This document shows, piece after piece, positions 25,905-33,890 of a DNA stretch of 33,890 bases (position 1 is the first letter of the stretch; the number at the start of each line of letters is the position of its first letter). Position numbers and translations under genes: made by a program. Where the stretch lies: the NCBI GenBank assembly GCA_026391315.1, contig JAPLDT010000044.1, positions 1 to 33,890 of the forward strand, given 5' to 3'. A model generated the notes under the pieces. It was not told where the DNA came from, searched no databases, and saw only the letters and a list, made by a program, of their open reading frames with translations. Source of the DNA: Bacteroidia bacterium. Lineage in GTDB: Bacteria > Bacteroidota > Bacteroidia > Bacteroidales > Prolixibacteraceae.

Positions 25905-26692
25905 ATGGTTGGTAATTTATTGGTTTGGAAATCTATATGATCTGCTATGTATTTTAGCCCGTCCATTGTCAGGTTTTCGTCGATGATCTCAATCCTTTCG
26001 GAGATGTTTTGCAAGACAGAAGATAAGCCCCCTGTCGCGATGACCTTCAGCTTCAGCGATAACTCTGCCTCGGTCCTGTTAATCATTGAATCTACTAATC
26101 CAGCGAATCCAAATACGAGTCCCGACTGAATGGCATGAACAGTATTATCACCCAAAACGGAGGGTGGTGCAACCAATTGTACATCCCGCAACTGAGCCGT
26201 ATTTCCAGTCAGCGATTTTAAAGCCGTCTGCAATCCGGGTACGATGGCCACTCCCAGAATTCTACCAGTTTCGCTGATAGTGGTAAAGGTGATAGCGGTT
26301 CCAAAATCAACCACCATGCATGCTCCTCCGTATCTAACAAAGGACGCTGTAGCATCGGCAACAATGTCGGTACCTATCTCGTCCCTGCTCAAAATCTCAA
26401 TGGGCAGTTGGTCGTAAACCGACGGTTGTACCAACAATGGTGCATGTCCCACCAAATGGAGGAGCATCTCGTTGAATGGTCTGATCAGACTGGGCACAAC
26501 ACTGCTCAGAACAGTCCTGGTAATTTTATCCTGACAGATTGTGCAACTGTTGAACAGGGAGCTGAAAATAACCTCATATTCATCGGCGGTTTTGGACGAA
26601 TCAGTCTGGATCCGCCAAATTTTCAGCCATTCATTCCGGTCATTCAATCCAAATACGATGTTAGTATTGCCAATGTCGATGGTTAAAATCAT
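25901..26692 (-). CDS. coaX: Type III pantothenate kinase
   Basis: This is a 263-residue type III pantothenate kinase, the first step of CoA synthesis (pantothenate + ATP to 4'-phosphopantothenate). The start MILTIDIGNTN carries the phosphate-binding motif with Asp6. The region EIGTDIVADATAS takes the place of the usual GxDR motif, and VVDFGTAITFTTI that of the adenine/phosphate loop; LGVAIVPGLQTALKSLTGNTAQL and GDNTVHAIQSGLVFGF are family hallmarks. The length is typical. It is the first gene of a two-gene unit with the acyl-CoA ligase (four-base overlap). A monovalent cation requirement is known for the type. Confidence 0.93.
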   Translation of the reverse strand: MILTIDIGNTNIVFGLNDRNEWLKIWRIQTDSSKTADEYEVIFSSLFNSCTICQDKITRTVLSSVVPSLIRPFNEMLLHLVGHAPLLVQPSVYDQLPIEILSRDEIGTDIVADATASFVRYGGACMVVDFGTAITFTTISETGRILGVAIVPGLQTALKSLTGNTAQLRDVQLVAPPSVLGDNTVHAIQSGLVFGFAGLVDSMINRTEAELSLKLKVIATGGLSSVLQNISERIEIIDENLTMDGLKYIADHIDFQTNKLPTI

Positions 26693-27048
26693 AATTACGA
26701 AGTTTGTATTTCTTAATGCCTAAGAAACTGTATAAATTTTATTGTTCCTATTTATTAATCAGAAATCACTTGATCAGGACTGTGCCGTAGGCACTTAATG
26801 TCGGTAGAAAGAGAATTTGCCAGAAAATATCCCGTCCCGTATGGGACGGAATTTAGATCTTAATCCATATTCTACCGACATTATATCCCTAACGGGACAA
26901 AAAAACAAATTTTAAACAGTCTCTAAAATTAATCAAATTTTTCCCTTCACTCTTACAGATACAATTTAAGATTGCTCCAATTTGATGATCTTCTTTATTT
27001 TATCAACTTGTTGCCTTTGATTTTTGTATTTTTAGAGAAAGATTGACA
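26693..27048. other. Intergenic region with a palindromic repeat
   Basis: This 356-bp gap between the divergent coaX and hydrolase genes holds the repeat element at 26781-26897. Outside it the sequence is A/T-rich without a gene or a clear promoter match. Confidence 0.6.
26781..26897. repeat. 117-bp palindromic repeat element (TAATGTCGGTAGAA type)
   Basis: The main arms TAATGTCGGTAGAA (26796-26809) and TTCTACCGACATTA (26870-26883) are exact complements. Between them lies the hairpin CCGTCCC/GGGACGG (26832-26849). Outside the arms stand GTGCC GTA GGCAC (26782-26794) and TCCCTAACGGGA (26886-26897). The GTGCCGTAGGCAC plus GTCGGTAGAA combination is a widespread non-coding repeat in this phylum. 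It is built on the same nested plan as the element at 21008-21282 but has a different sequence. Confidence 0.75.
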
Positions 27049-28839
27049 ATGAATTCTTACTTTGGAATGAGAAATGGTGCAATCATTTTATTCTTGGTGT
27101 TAAAATGCATGGTCATTCAGGCACAGCCACTGCCAGGCTTCAAGGCTACAGGAACCTTTGATGAACAGCAGATGCTGATTGAAAATTCACCTCCCGCAAC
27201 ACGCATCCTGATCAATGCCCCCCTGAAAGGATTTGGTAAAAACGACAAGGTGCTGCTGGTTTTTTATGCTCTCCCAAACGGAAACACCATCGAACAGACA
27301 TTTGGTAAAAATCTCAAGGAAGGAGACGACTGGCATTACAACATCCAGCACATCGGGGCACAAACAAGATTTTTGAGGCATCTTCTCAAAAAGCAGACCA
27401 TCATTACGGTTTACCTCGAAGCCGGACAGAAAAGCTGGCCCACCTGGGTGGCCAAAACGAATGATTCTGTACAAACTGTGAAGCGGATTGTTGACGATAT
27501 CAAAGGGGTTTTTGCCCCCTGGCATCCGCTAGTGGTGCTGAACGGCCACAGCGGAGGCGGCCGATTTGTTTTCAGTTACCTCGATGCCGTCGAAACCATT
27601 CCGACCGATGTGGTCAGGATTGCATTTCTCGACAGCAACTACGGTTACGTTGATTCGCTCCATGGGACCAAAATCCTTTCATGGTTAAAATCGGGAAAGC
27701 GCAAATGCTTGTCGGTGCTGGCCTACAACGATAGTGTTGTGGTGTACAATGGGAAACAGTTGGTCTCGCCAACAGGAGGTACCTGGTACCGCAGCAAACT
27801 GATGCAAAAGTATCTGGCTCAATCGTTCATTTTCAAAACTGAAGAAGAGGACTCGCTCATATGGAAAAGTTCCCTGAAGAGAAGGGTAGAGATCATCCTG
27901 AAAACCAATCCGAACAACAAGATCTTCCACACCACCCAGGTCGAACGAAATGGCTTTATCCACAGCATGGTCAGCGGAACCCGTTATGAAAAAAGAGGAT
28001 ACACCTATTTCGGCGAACGGGCCTATTCGGGATACATCGGAGATTCACTTCTATTGCCAATCCGCCGGCTGGACATTCCACCCCGAAAGCCGGATGCAGA
28101 AACCGGTTCTGCTTTCATGAAACGGATGGCCACTTTACCCCTGACAGACCGGGAAGAGGAGATTTTCCATGCCATTTCATCCGGCAATGTTCCTGATTTT
28201 CTCAGAAATACAGTTACCCTAACGGGAGAGTTTGCCGATTCTGCGGGGACTCGGCATCAGGTAGTCTACGAAGCGATGCCGGATTATCTGGCAGTAGGGA
28301 GTAACCTGGATTATTGCCGCATTCCAATGAATCCATACACCGCCCAAAATCTTGCCTACCAGTTCGGAGCCTCAATGATTACGGCTAAACTGAGCGATCA
28401 TATCTTTCAGCAGGCAGATATCAAACTTACTCCATTCAACTATCTCCCGGTTGGAAATGCCAACGAACTGGTATCCAAATTCGAAGAACACAATGCCCAG
28501 ATTGAGAAACAATTCAGGGAGTCGGGCGGAAAACCCGGACAACTGGTTGCAGGAATCAAGAAGGATATAATATTGACCTCCCGGAATGCCGTTCAACCCG
28601 GGAAAGTTGTCCTGTATGGATGGCACAAACCCGATGGCAAACCGATTCAACCGGTTTACAGCGGGCATATCTATTGGTATGTAGATTATAGCCATGGAAT
28701 CAGACTGATCAACAACCAGGTATTGATCGATGGGAAACGTTGTTTGTTTACCGATATTTTAAAAGATCCGCTACGCTACAAAATCTTCAGCGATGAAACC
28801 AAACCCATGGAGACAGTCGGCTATCGCCGGAAGTTGTGA
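27049..28839 (+). CDS. Exported alpha/beta-hydrolase fused to an unnamed conserved domain
   Basis: This is a 596-residue protein. I chose the ATG at 27049 over an in-frame TTG two codons upstream. Residues about 1-26 are a signal peptide (ending IQAQ). The first half (about 55-290) is alpha/beta-hydrolase-like: strands around VLLVFYALPNG, then the nucleophile elbow NGHSGGGR with Ser168; a catalytic His may be the one near FIHSMV. The second half (about 380-585) is distinct: YLAVGSNLDYCRIPMNPYTAQ, FGASMITAKLSDHIFQQA, LVAGIKKDIIL, YGWHKPDGKPIQP and YVDYSHGIRL. I recall this second pattern from hypothetical proteins of several phyla but cannot name it. The substrate may be a carbohydrate or ester; that is inference. 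Confidence 0.75.
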   Translation: MNSYFGMRNGAIILFLVLKCMVIQAQPLPGFKATGTFDEQQMLIENSPPATRILINAPLKGFGKNDKVLLVFYALPNGNTIEQTFGKNLKEGDDWHYNIQHIGAQTRFLRHLLKKQTIITVYLEAGQKSWPTWVAKTNDSVQTVKRIVDDIKGVFAPWHPLVVLNGHSGGGRFVFSYLDAVETIPTDVVRIAFLDSNYGYVDSLHGTKILSWLKSGKRKCLSVLAYNDSVVVYNGKQLVSPTGGTWYRSKLMQKYLAQSFIFKTEEEDSLIWKSSLKRRVEIILKTNPNNKIFHTTQVERNGFIHSMVSGTRYEKRGYTYFGERAYSGYIGDSLLLPIRRLDIPPRKPDAETGSAFMKRMATLPLTDREEEIFHAISSGNVPDFLRNTVTLTGEFADSAGTRHQVVYEAMPDYLAVGSNLDYCRIPMNPYTAQNLAYQFGASMITAKLSDHIFQQADIKLTPFNYLPVGNANELVSKFEEHNAQIEKQFRESGGKPGQLVAGIKKDIILTSRNAVQPGKVVLYGWHKPDGKPIQPVYSGHIYWYVDYSHGIRLINNQVLIDGKRCLFTDILKDPLRYKIFSDETKPMETVGYRRKL

Positions 28840-28847
28840 ATCTGATT

Positions 28848-31389
28848 TTAACTTTTTGGAATGGTAAATATGAACTTGCTCCCTTCTCCCAAAATACTTT
28901 CAACACGAATTTCGCCCCCATTCTTTTCAACAAAATCCTTGCACAAAACCAAGCCCAGACCGGAACCTTTTTCCTGGTTTGTACCTGACGAGACAATGCC
29001 AGAGTTTAAGCTAAAGAGCTTTTCTATGACCTCCTTCTTTATTCACCCCATTATCCTCGATAATAACTTCGATATGCCTGCCTTTATCACCTGCAGAAAT
29101 GGTGATGGCGCCCTGTTCGGGAGTGAATTTTATGGCATTGGACAACAAATTCCGGATCACCAGGTTAATTGAATCCACATCGGCAAAAACACTCAAACGA
29201 TCATCTGCATTTACCTCTACCCTGATTGCTTTTTGATTGGCCGTTGCCGAAAGCAAATCAACATTTTTATTAATTATTTCACTGATATTGATCTGACCAA
29301 GTGATAATTTAATCCCGTCTGACTGGCTTCTTGCCCAATTCAACAAATTCTCCAACAAACTAAAGGTAGTTTTTGATGCTTTCAACAAGCCATCCATTAA
29401 ATCATTTCTATCGGCTTCATCCAAAACCTCCTCATTGGTCAGTAATTCTAGAATCGGCTGGAAACTTCCGATGGGCCCCCGCAAATCGTGGGCTATGATT
29501 GAAAAGAGCTTGTCTTTGGTGGTATTTGCTTCTTTCAGTTTTGCTTCACTTGCAATTAAATCATCATTGATTTTCTTTTTTTCAGTGATATCCTCCTTGA
29601 TGGCCACATAATTTGTTATCCTTCCTTTCGCATCCACGATGGGAGCTATCATTGCTGATTCCCAATAGAATGACCCGTCTTTCCTCTTGTTATGGAATAT
29701 CCCGGCCCATTGCTTTCCTGATCTGATCGTCTCCCAAAGCTCCTTATAATCTGTGGGAGATGTTTCACCTGATTTCAATACTCTCGGATTCTTTCCCTTA
29801 AGCTCTTCAAAAGTATAGCCTGTAATTTCAACCGTTTTTGGATTTACATATTCGATATTTCCCATCGTATCGGTGATGATGATCGTCTCCGGACTTTGCT
29901 CCACAGCGCGCGAAAGTTTCCGAAGTTCATTCTCTGCAATTTTTTTATCGGTAATATCCGTAATCTGTGTGATAAAAAACGGAGCATTGTTGTTGCTTTT
30001 TATTAAAGTCGTCACAATCGACGCCCAAACTATTTTACCGGTTTTATGGAGGAATCTTTTTTCAAAATTTGCACTGAACTCCTCTCCCGAGATGATCTTT
30101 TCCATTTCACTGATTTCCAAATTCCGATCTTCGGGATAGGTTATCTTTGAGGATTCTTCGTTTAGGATCTCCTCTGTTGTATAACCCAAAATAGTGGTAA
30201 ATGCATTATTTATCCATTGAAATCTTCCGTCTAAACCGACCCTGCACATACCTACAGCTGTATACTCATGTGCAAAACGAAGCTGTTCTTCGCTCTCTTT
30301 TAACTCTTTTGTCAATTGATCCGCTATTCCCCGGGCCTTGTACCGGGTCTTTATCAATGACCTGGTCAAGAAAAATAACAAAATGCTAATGATCAAACAA
30401 GCGAAAAACACTCTCAATATCTTGTTCTGATAGAATGTTATCAGATTTTCGTCTCGTGTAAACTTCAAAATCCATTTTTCGCCACTATATTTAACGGGGA
30501 GTGTCACGATGCGGGATGGTTCTTTTTTGTGACTGATCTTATCTTTTAACTGACTGTCGTACAGCAAAGAATTAGTTGAAATACTATCATCAAATATTTG
30601 AAGATGAATTCTGTTTTCTTCGGTAAAGTCCCAACGGCCCAAAATGCCGTTCATGATATCATTCATTCCATAGGGGCTGTAAACCCATCCTTTAATGGCT
30701 GAACGGCGTTGTTCAATAGTGCTGGTTGGTAATCCGCTCCGGTAAACCGGAACAAACATCAACGAACCGATCTGTAAGGGTTGGTCGATCCCCTGTTTCA
30801 AAATCACTTTGCCGGAGAGCGTGGAAATACAAGAGTCCCGTGCACGATCCATTGCTTTTCCCGGTATCAGCTCCGTATAGATATCGTAACCGAAAGCATC
30901 TAAATTTCTGCCACTAAAGGGTTCGATGTAAATGACGGAAGTATAAACAGATCTGTCACCTGTAGGCCTAATTGAATATGCATGAAATCCTTCCTTCCGG
31001 ATATTTTGAATATGTGATTTCAGTTGATTGACCGGTATGATTGCAACATAACCAACACCCTGTATACCTGGCAATTCATTACTTATTTTAGCGTTCAAGT
31101 TAAATAATTTCCAGTCAGGGCGGGTCACTGTATCCGAAGATTCGATAAAAGCTGATGTAGCACGCAGAAAAAGCTCATGGGCTTGCATCCGGGCCGAAAT
31201 CTTCATCTCGATCTCATCGCAAACATCTTCAAATTCTGTTTTTGCCTGCAAATCAACTTCCCGATAGGTAACGGTGGTGGCTCTATAAGTTAAAATCAAC
31301 CCAACCAATAAAATTAATAAAGCCTTCCAATCCCTTTTTATAGTCATGCCCTGAAAAATATCCTGGTAATTGGTGAAATAGTTCTTCAT
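28848..31389 (-). pseudogene. CHASE-PAS-PAS sensor histidine kinase, frameshifted in the ATP-binding domain
   Basis: The open frame (31389 to 29011, 792 codons) encodes TM1 (about 23-40), a CHASE periplasmic sensor (about 70-270; ELFLRATSAFIES...GIQGVGYVA), TM2 (about 325-343), two PAS domains (about 365-485 and 490-610) and HisKA with His634 in IIAHDLRGPIG. HATPase_c is normal through NLLSNAIKFTP and IEDNGV, then ends out of frame at 29011. The missing part continues in another frame: [29 protein letters not shown] and FTIPKS, stopping at 28848. Comparison with the DNGVGI motif suggests a two-base loss near 29042-29048. Without the G2 box the kinase should be inactive, unless the shift is a consensus error. 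CHASE domains sense small extracellular ligands. Confidence 0.88.
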
Positions 31390-31571
31390 TCAAAAAATGA
31401 GTTTCAATCAAGATGATGTTTACAAAAATGCTTCTTACGTTTAGGTTAAAGCTGACAACATCAGCGTAGTTCCGTCTAGTATCTCATGAAGATATTTATA
31501 CATATAACTGAATTTAGGCCAAAATGTTTCGAGGAAGGGAATCATTCTTACAATTAATTACCAGCCATTTC

Positions 31572-32837
31572 TTATTTGTCCAATGCGAAACTGGTACCCA
31601 TCCTGATGCCAAAATGTTTCTGCAATTTGACCTCCTCCGGCAGGAAACCCGCTGTTTTGTATATAAGCCCGAGGTCGACAGAAATACCCTTTAATTGCTT
31701 CTTTTGACGGGTCTGAAAGAAATATTTCCCGACCCATTCTACAGCGCCTCCAAATTTGGCCTTGCTGTCGTTGAAACCCAGGTCAACCGGTTGATCCCAG
31801 AGATGAATGTTGACCGATGAAAGAAATTTATCTGTCAGTGGGTAGTCTTTGACGCCAATCCCTCCACCGGGAAACCAGTAACCCTTGTTTTGAAACTGCC
31901 GGAGATAGGTCTCTATCATCAATTTCTTCTTGTATTTTATCCACAGGTTTACATCGATAAAATCCCCGAAAGGACACATGGTATGGCCCATTCCCACATT
32001 GATGCTCAGCTTCCGTGATAACCGGATATTTGGAATCCCGATGATATTCAAGTTTATAAGGTTTAGCAAGGATCGGTATCCCATCGTTTTTAAATAATCT
32101 GTCTCCTCACCGGTCAATTCCGCGTACCGGGTGTAGCGCTGAAAAGGCATGGCGGGCCTGTGCAAATGTCTTACAATCCCGTATACATCGTTGCCGACGA
32201 TGTCACGATGAAGTTCATCCTTCTCTTCAGTCCCATCCACATCATATTTGACAAAACCCATCAGGTAGTATTGCAGGATGATCGCTTTTCGCATCAGGTA
32301 TTCAACTGCCAGATTCCTGAATTTTTCCTTTTCAAAGGCCAAAAGCCCCTCTTCGCGGTGGGTAAGCATGTAGTCAGATTCAAGTCCTGAGGTATACAAC
32401 CGTGCGAAATCGGGGAAATCACTGTCGCGAAGTTTTATTAAGGAATTGTCGGTCACCCCTTCGATATATCCCCCTCTTTTGGACAGGAAGAAAGGCTGCG
32501 AAATGGAGCCGATATTTTTGGAGGCCAGGATAGACCGATGCCCCTCTTCATGGGTTAACGGGATAAATACCGCGAAGTTGGTGAAAGCCTGAATCCAAAA
32601 TTTCAACCGCGGAGAGAAGAAATCCCCCATCATTTTGGAATACAACCGGTAACCGCTCAAATAATCCTCATCGAACTGCCTCATGGTAAAAAGCCGGGCA
32701 GGAGAGTCCTGGATGATAAATGAATAAACACTCTTCTGACTAACGGAAAAATGAGGTATTGAATCTTTTCCTTCCCCTTTCAATTTCGGAATGGTCAAAA
32801 TAAGCAAACCTAACATGAACATCATCTTTCCCTTCAT
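31572..32837 (-). CDS. Exported protein with HEEGH motif and barrel-like C-terminal half
   Basis: This is a 421-residue protein with a signal peptide (residues 1-21). A hydrophobic helix (about 80-95) leads into THEEGHRSI; HEEGH at 96-100 fits the HExxH zinc-peptidase pattern, with no certain third ligand seen. The second half (about 270-421) is rich in alternating hydrophobic and aromatic strands (KLSINVGMGHTMCPFG, LWIKYKKKLMIETYLRQF, KGYWFPGGGIGVKDY) and ends LGLIYKTAGF...GIRMGTSFALDK, as in outer-membrane barrels. I do not know a named family. It may be an outer-membrane protein with a zinc-site domain; the function is unknown. It is divergent from the isoaspartate methyltransferase gene. 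Confidence 0.7.
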   Translation of the reverse strand: MKGKMMFMLGLLILTIPKLKGEGKDSIPHFSVSQKSVYSFIIQDSPARLFTMRQFDEDYLSGYRLYSKMMGDFFSPRLKFWIQAFTNFAVFIPLTHEEGHRSILASKNIGSISQPFFLSKRGGYIEGVTDNSLIKLRDSDFPDFARLYTSGLESDYMLTHREEGLLAFEKEKFRNLAVEYLMRKAIILQYYLMGFVKYDVDGTEEKDELHRDIVGNDVYGIVRHLHRPAMPFQRYTRYAELTGEETDYLKTMGYRSLLNLINLNIIGIPNIRLSRKLSINVGMGHTMCPFGDFIDVNLWIKYKKKLMIETYLRQFQNKGYWFPGGGIGVKDYPLTDKFLSSVNIHLWDQPVDLGFNDSKAKFGGAVEWVGKYFFQTRQKKQLKGISVDLGLIYKTAGFLPEEVKLQKHFGIRMGTSFALDK

Positions 32838-32884
32838 CTCTCTTTGTTTAATTCCAAATCGTAAGATGACAAGTTACGGAGAAT

Positions 32885-32917
32885 TTTGACTTTCGAAGTA
32901 ATTATTAATTAAATTTG
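32885..32917 (+). promoter_or_regulatory. Bacteroidota-type promoter of the isoaspartate methyltransferase gene
   Basis: TTTG at 32885-32888 (-33) and TAAATTTG at 32910-32917 (-7, TAnnTTTG) are separated by 21 bp, close to the ideal. Transcription would start near 32924, which supports the ATG at 32948 and excludes the TTG at 32915. Confidence 0.6.
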
Positions 32918-32947
32918 TTAACCGCAAAAGGAACAAATCATTTTGAT

Positions 32948-33664
32948 ATGAACACCAAGCATAAAATTTCTGCATCATGTCTGGCGCTTGTTTTTATTAC
33001 ATTCAATTGTTTGTATGGACAGGATTTTAAAAAAGACAAATATTTTCCCCAGAGGAAAACGATGGTAGAACAACAGATCAAAGAGAGAGGTATTCATAAC
33101 AAGAAAGTGCTGGGCGCCCTGATGGACGTTCAACGCCATAAATTTGTTCCTGATGAATACAAAAACTTCTCTTATGATGACAGGCCTTTGCCAATAGGCC
33201 ATAATCAAACCATTTCGCAGCCTTATATTGTTGCCTACATGACCGAAATACTAAACCCGGATCCCACTAAAAAAGTTTTGGAAATTGGCACAGGATCCGG
33301 CTATCAGGCTGCAATTCTTTCGCTGCTTTACAAGGAGGTTTATACCATTGAAATTATAGGCCCTTTGGCTGAAAAGGCAAAAAAGGTATTTGCAGAGGAA
33401 GGTTATTCCAACATAAAAGTTAAAATAGGCGACGGTTACCAGGGGTGGAAGGAGTATGCTCCATTTGATGCCATTATCGTAACTTGTGCACCGACCAATA
33501 TACCCAAATCATTGGTGCAGCAACTTGCCGAAGGAGGTAAAATGATAATCCCTGTCGGGAAGCCTTACAACCAGGTTCTCTATTTGCTGGAAAAAAGAGA
33601 TGGCAAAATACGAAAAACGGCGACATTGTCCGTACAATTTGTTCCCATGGTACGGGAACAATAG
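32948..33664 (+). CDS. pcm: Exported protein-L-isoaspartate O-methyltransferase
   Basis: This is a 238-residue PCMT. I chose the ATG at 32948, which starts a Sec signal peptide (MNTKHKISASCLALVFITF...YGQ); the -7 box overlaps the only upstream in-frame start. The mature part is a complete enzyme: IKERGIHNKKVLGALMDVQRH, RPLPIGHNQTISQP (active-site segment), the SAM-binding VLEIGTGSGYQAAIL (motif I at about 110-124), IKVKIGDGYQGW and FDAIIVTCAP. It methylates L-isoaspartyl residues for repair of aged proteins using S-adenosylmethionine. Export is odd, since SAM is cytosolic, but exported PCMTs are known in several Gram-negative groups. It stands alone downstream of a good promoter. Confidence 0.9.
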   Translation: MNTKHKISASCLALVFITFNCLYGQDFKKDKYFPQRKTMVEQQIKERGIHNKKVLGALMDVQRHKFVPDEYKNFSYDDRPLPIGHNQTISQPYIVAYMTEILNPDPTKKVLEIGTGSGYQAAILSLLYKEVYTIEIIGPLAEKAKKVFAEEGYSNIKVKIGDGYQGWKEYAPFDAIIVTCAPTNIPKSLVQQLAEGGKMIIPVGKPYNQVLYLLEKRDGKIRKTATLSVQFVPMVREQ

Positions 33665-33707
33665 CTAGAAATTTGGGTCGAAAATCCAGATGGAATTTTA
33701 GGATTTG

Positions 33708-33890
33708 AAAACCTTATTTTTCAAGCTTTTAACCTTAGTAGAAAGAGATAGTTGATTGAATTAACCTCTCTCTTATGTAACTAGTTTTTCAAGCTGCTTC
33801 CAGAAGTTCTAATTTTCTTTTTAGTTGACTTATTTTCATTTGTTTATGTTTTTGTTGATAATCCAATAATGCCTTTGGGTTGAAAGCCTC
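33708..33890 (-). mobile_element. 3' end of an insertion-sequence-like element (right edge copy)
   Basis: This is the inverted counterpart of the left edge. Read on the minus strand from 33890, it matches 17 to about 141 exactly, then keeps the blocks CTACTAAGGTT (33731-33741) and AAAATAAGGTTTT (33708-33720) with diverged spacers. The element probably ends near 33708. Its gene is transcribed toward the interior of the window, as in the left copy. Confidence 0.6.
33789..33890 (-). CDS. C-terminal fragment of a probable transposase (partial, runs off the right edge)
   Basis: About 33 codons enter from the right edge on the minus strand and stop at 33789-33791. The peptide is identical to the end of the left-edge fragment (NPKALLDYQQKHK..., KRKLELLEAA). 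The family is undetermined, and it is called a transposase because of the duplication. Confidence 0.45.
   Translation of the reverse strand, partial: EAFNPKALLDYQQKHKQMKISQLKRKLELLEAA

Noticed and set aside
25901-26692. Altered GxDR and adenine-loop motifs in coaX as a sign of lost activity
   Set aside because: From memory, type III kinases of this phylum commonly carry such variants (GTDxVAxA, GTAxTFT), and all other hallmarks are intact.

Overview
The window looks like chromosomal DNA from a member of the Bacteroidota, probably Bacteroidales or a close relative. The reasons are an STN-type TonB-dependent receptor followed by a DUF4249 lipoprotein, hybrid two-component kinases, many Sec-exported enzymes and lipoproteins, promoters of the TTTG / TAnnTTTG type, few Shine-Dalgarno sites, and the dispersed palindromic repeats common in this phylum. 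No rRNA, tRNA or CRISPR array was seen. Both edges carry the same sequence in inverted orientation: the 3' end of a probable transposase gene with its downstream flank. The window therefore seems to be bounded by two copies of one insertion sequence.

Layout, left to right. (1) 294-6193 is a carbohydrate-degradation block on the plus strand: an exported metallo-beta-lactamase-fold protein, a secreted GH3 beta-glucosidase with a C-terminal FnIII-like domain, a GH3 lipoprotein with an EF-hand-like loop, and a 53-codon remnant of a third GH3 gene. (2) 6252-12421 is an outer-membrane uptake operon: a TonB-dependent receptor broken by a deletion/frameshift, a DUF4249 lipoprotein, an MG2/plug-like exported protein and an unknown exported protein. 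(3) 12688-16997 holds two translationally coupled soluble hybrid histidine kinases with three receiver domains and no output domain. (4) 17018-19869 holds a cytosolic Gfo/Idh/MocA oxidoreductase, a nitroreductase-family protein and, on the minus strand, an exported Gfo/Idh/MocA-like protein. (5) 20158-21282 holds an ORF6N (KilA-N type) protein preceded by a 29-nt palindrome, then a 275-bp nested palindromic repeat. (6) 21321-23323 is a Tat-exported DUF362 protein coupled to a Sec-exported DUF6599-like protein. (7) 23553-26692, minus strand, holds an acetate-transporter family protein, a long-chain acyl-CoA ligase and type III pantothenate kinase (coaX); the last two overlap by ATGA. (8) 27049-28839 is a large exported alpha/beta-hydrolase fused to an unnamed conserved domain. 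(9) 28848-31389, minus strand, is a CHASE-PAS-PAS sensor kinase frameshifted inside its ATP-binding domain. (10) 31572-33664 holds a divergent pair: an exported HEEGH-motif protein with a barrel-like C-terminus, and an exported protein-L-isoaspartate methyltransferase with a clear sigma-ABfr-type promoter.

The biology is that of a free-living or sediment/gut polysaccharide degrader: extracellular or periplasmic glucosidases, TonB-dependent uptake, phosphorelay sensing and CoA/acyl activation. The most distinctive features are the inverted repeat at the two edges, three broken genes (either real decay or draft-consensus errors), the ORF6N palindrome whose core recurs inside its own coding sequence, and several NAD- or SAM-fold enzymes with export signals. 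No wholly new defence or mobile system is evident.
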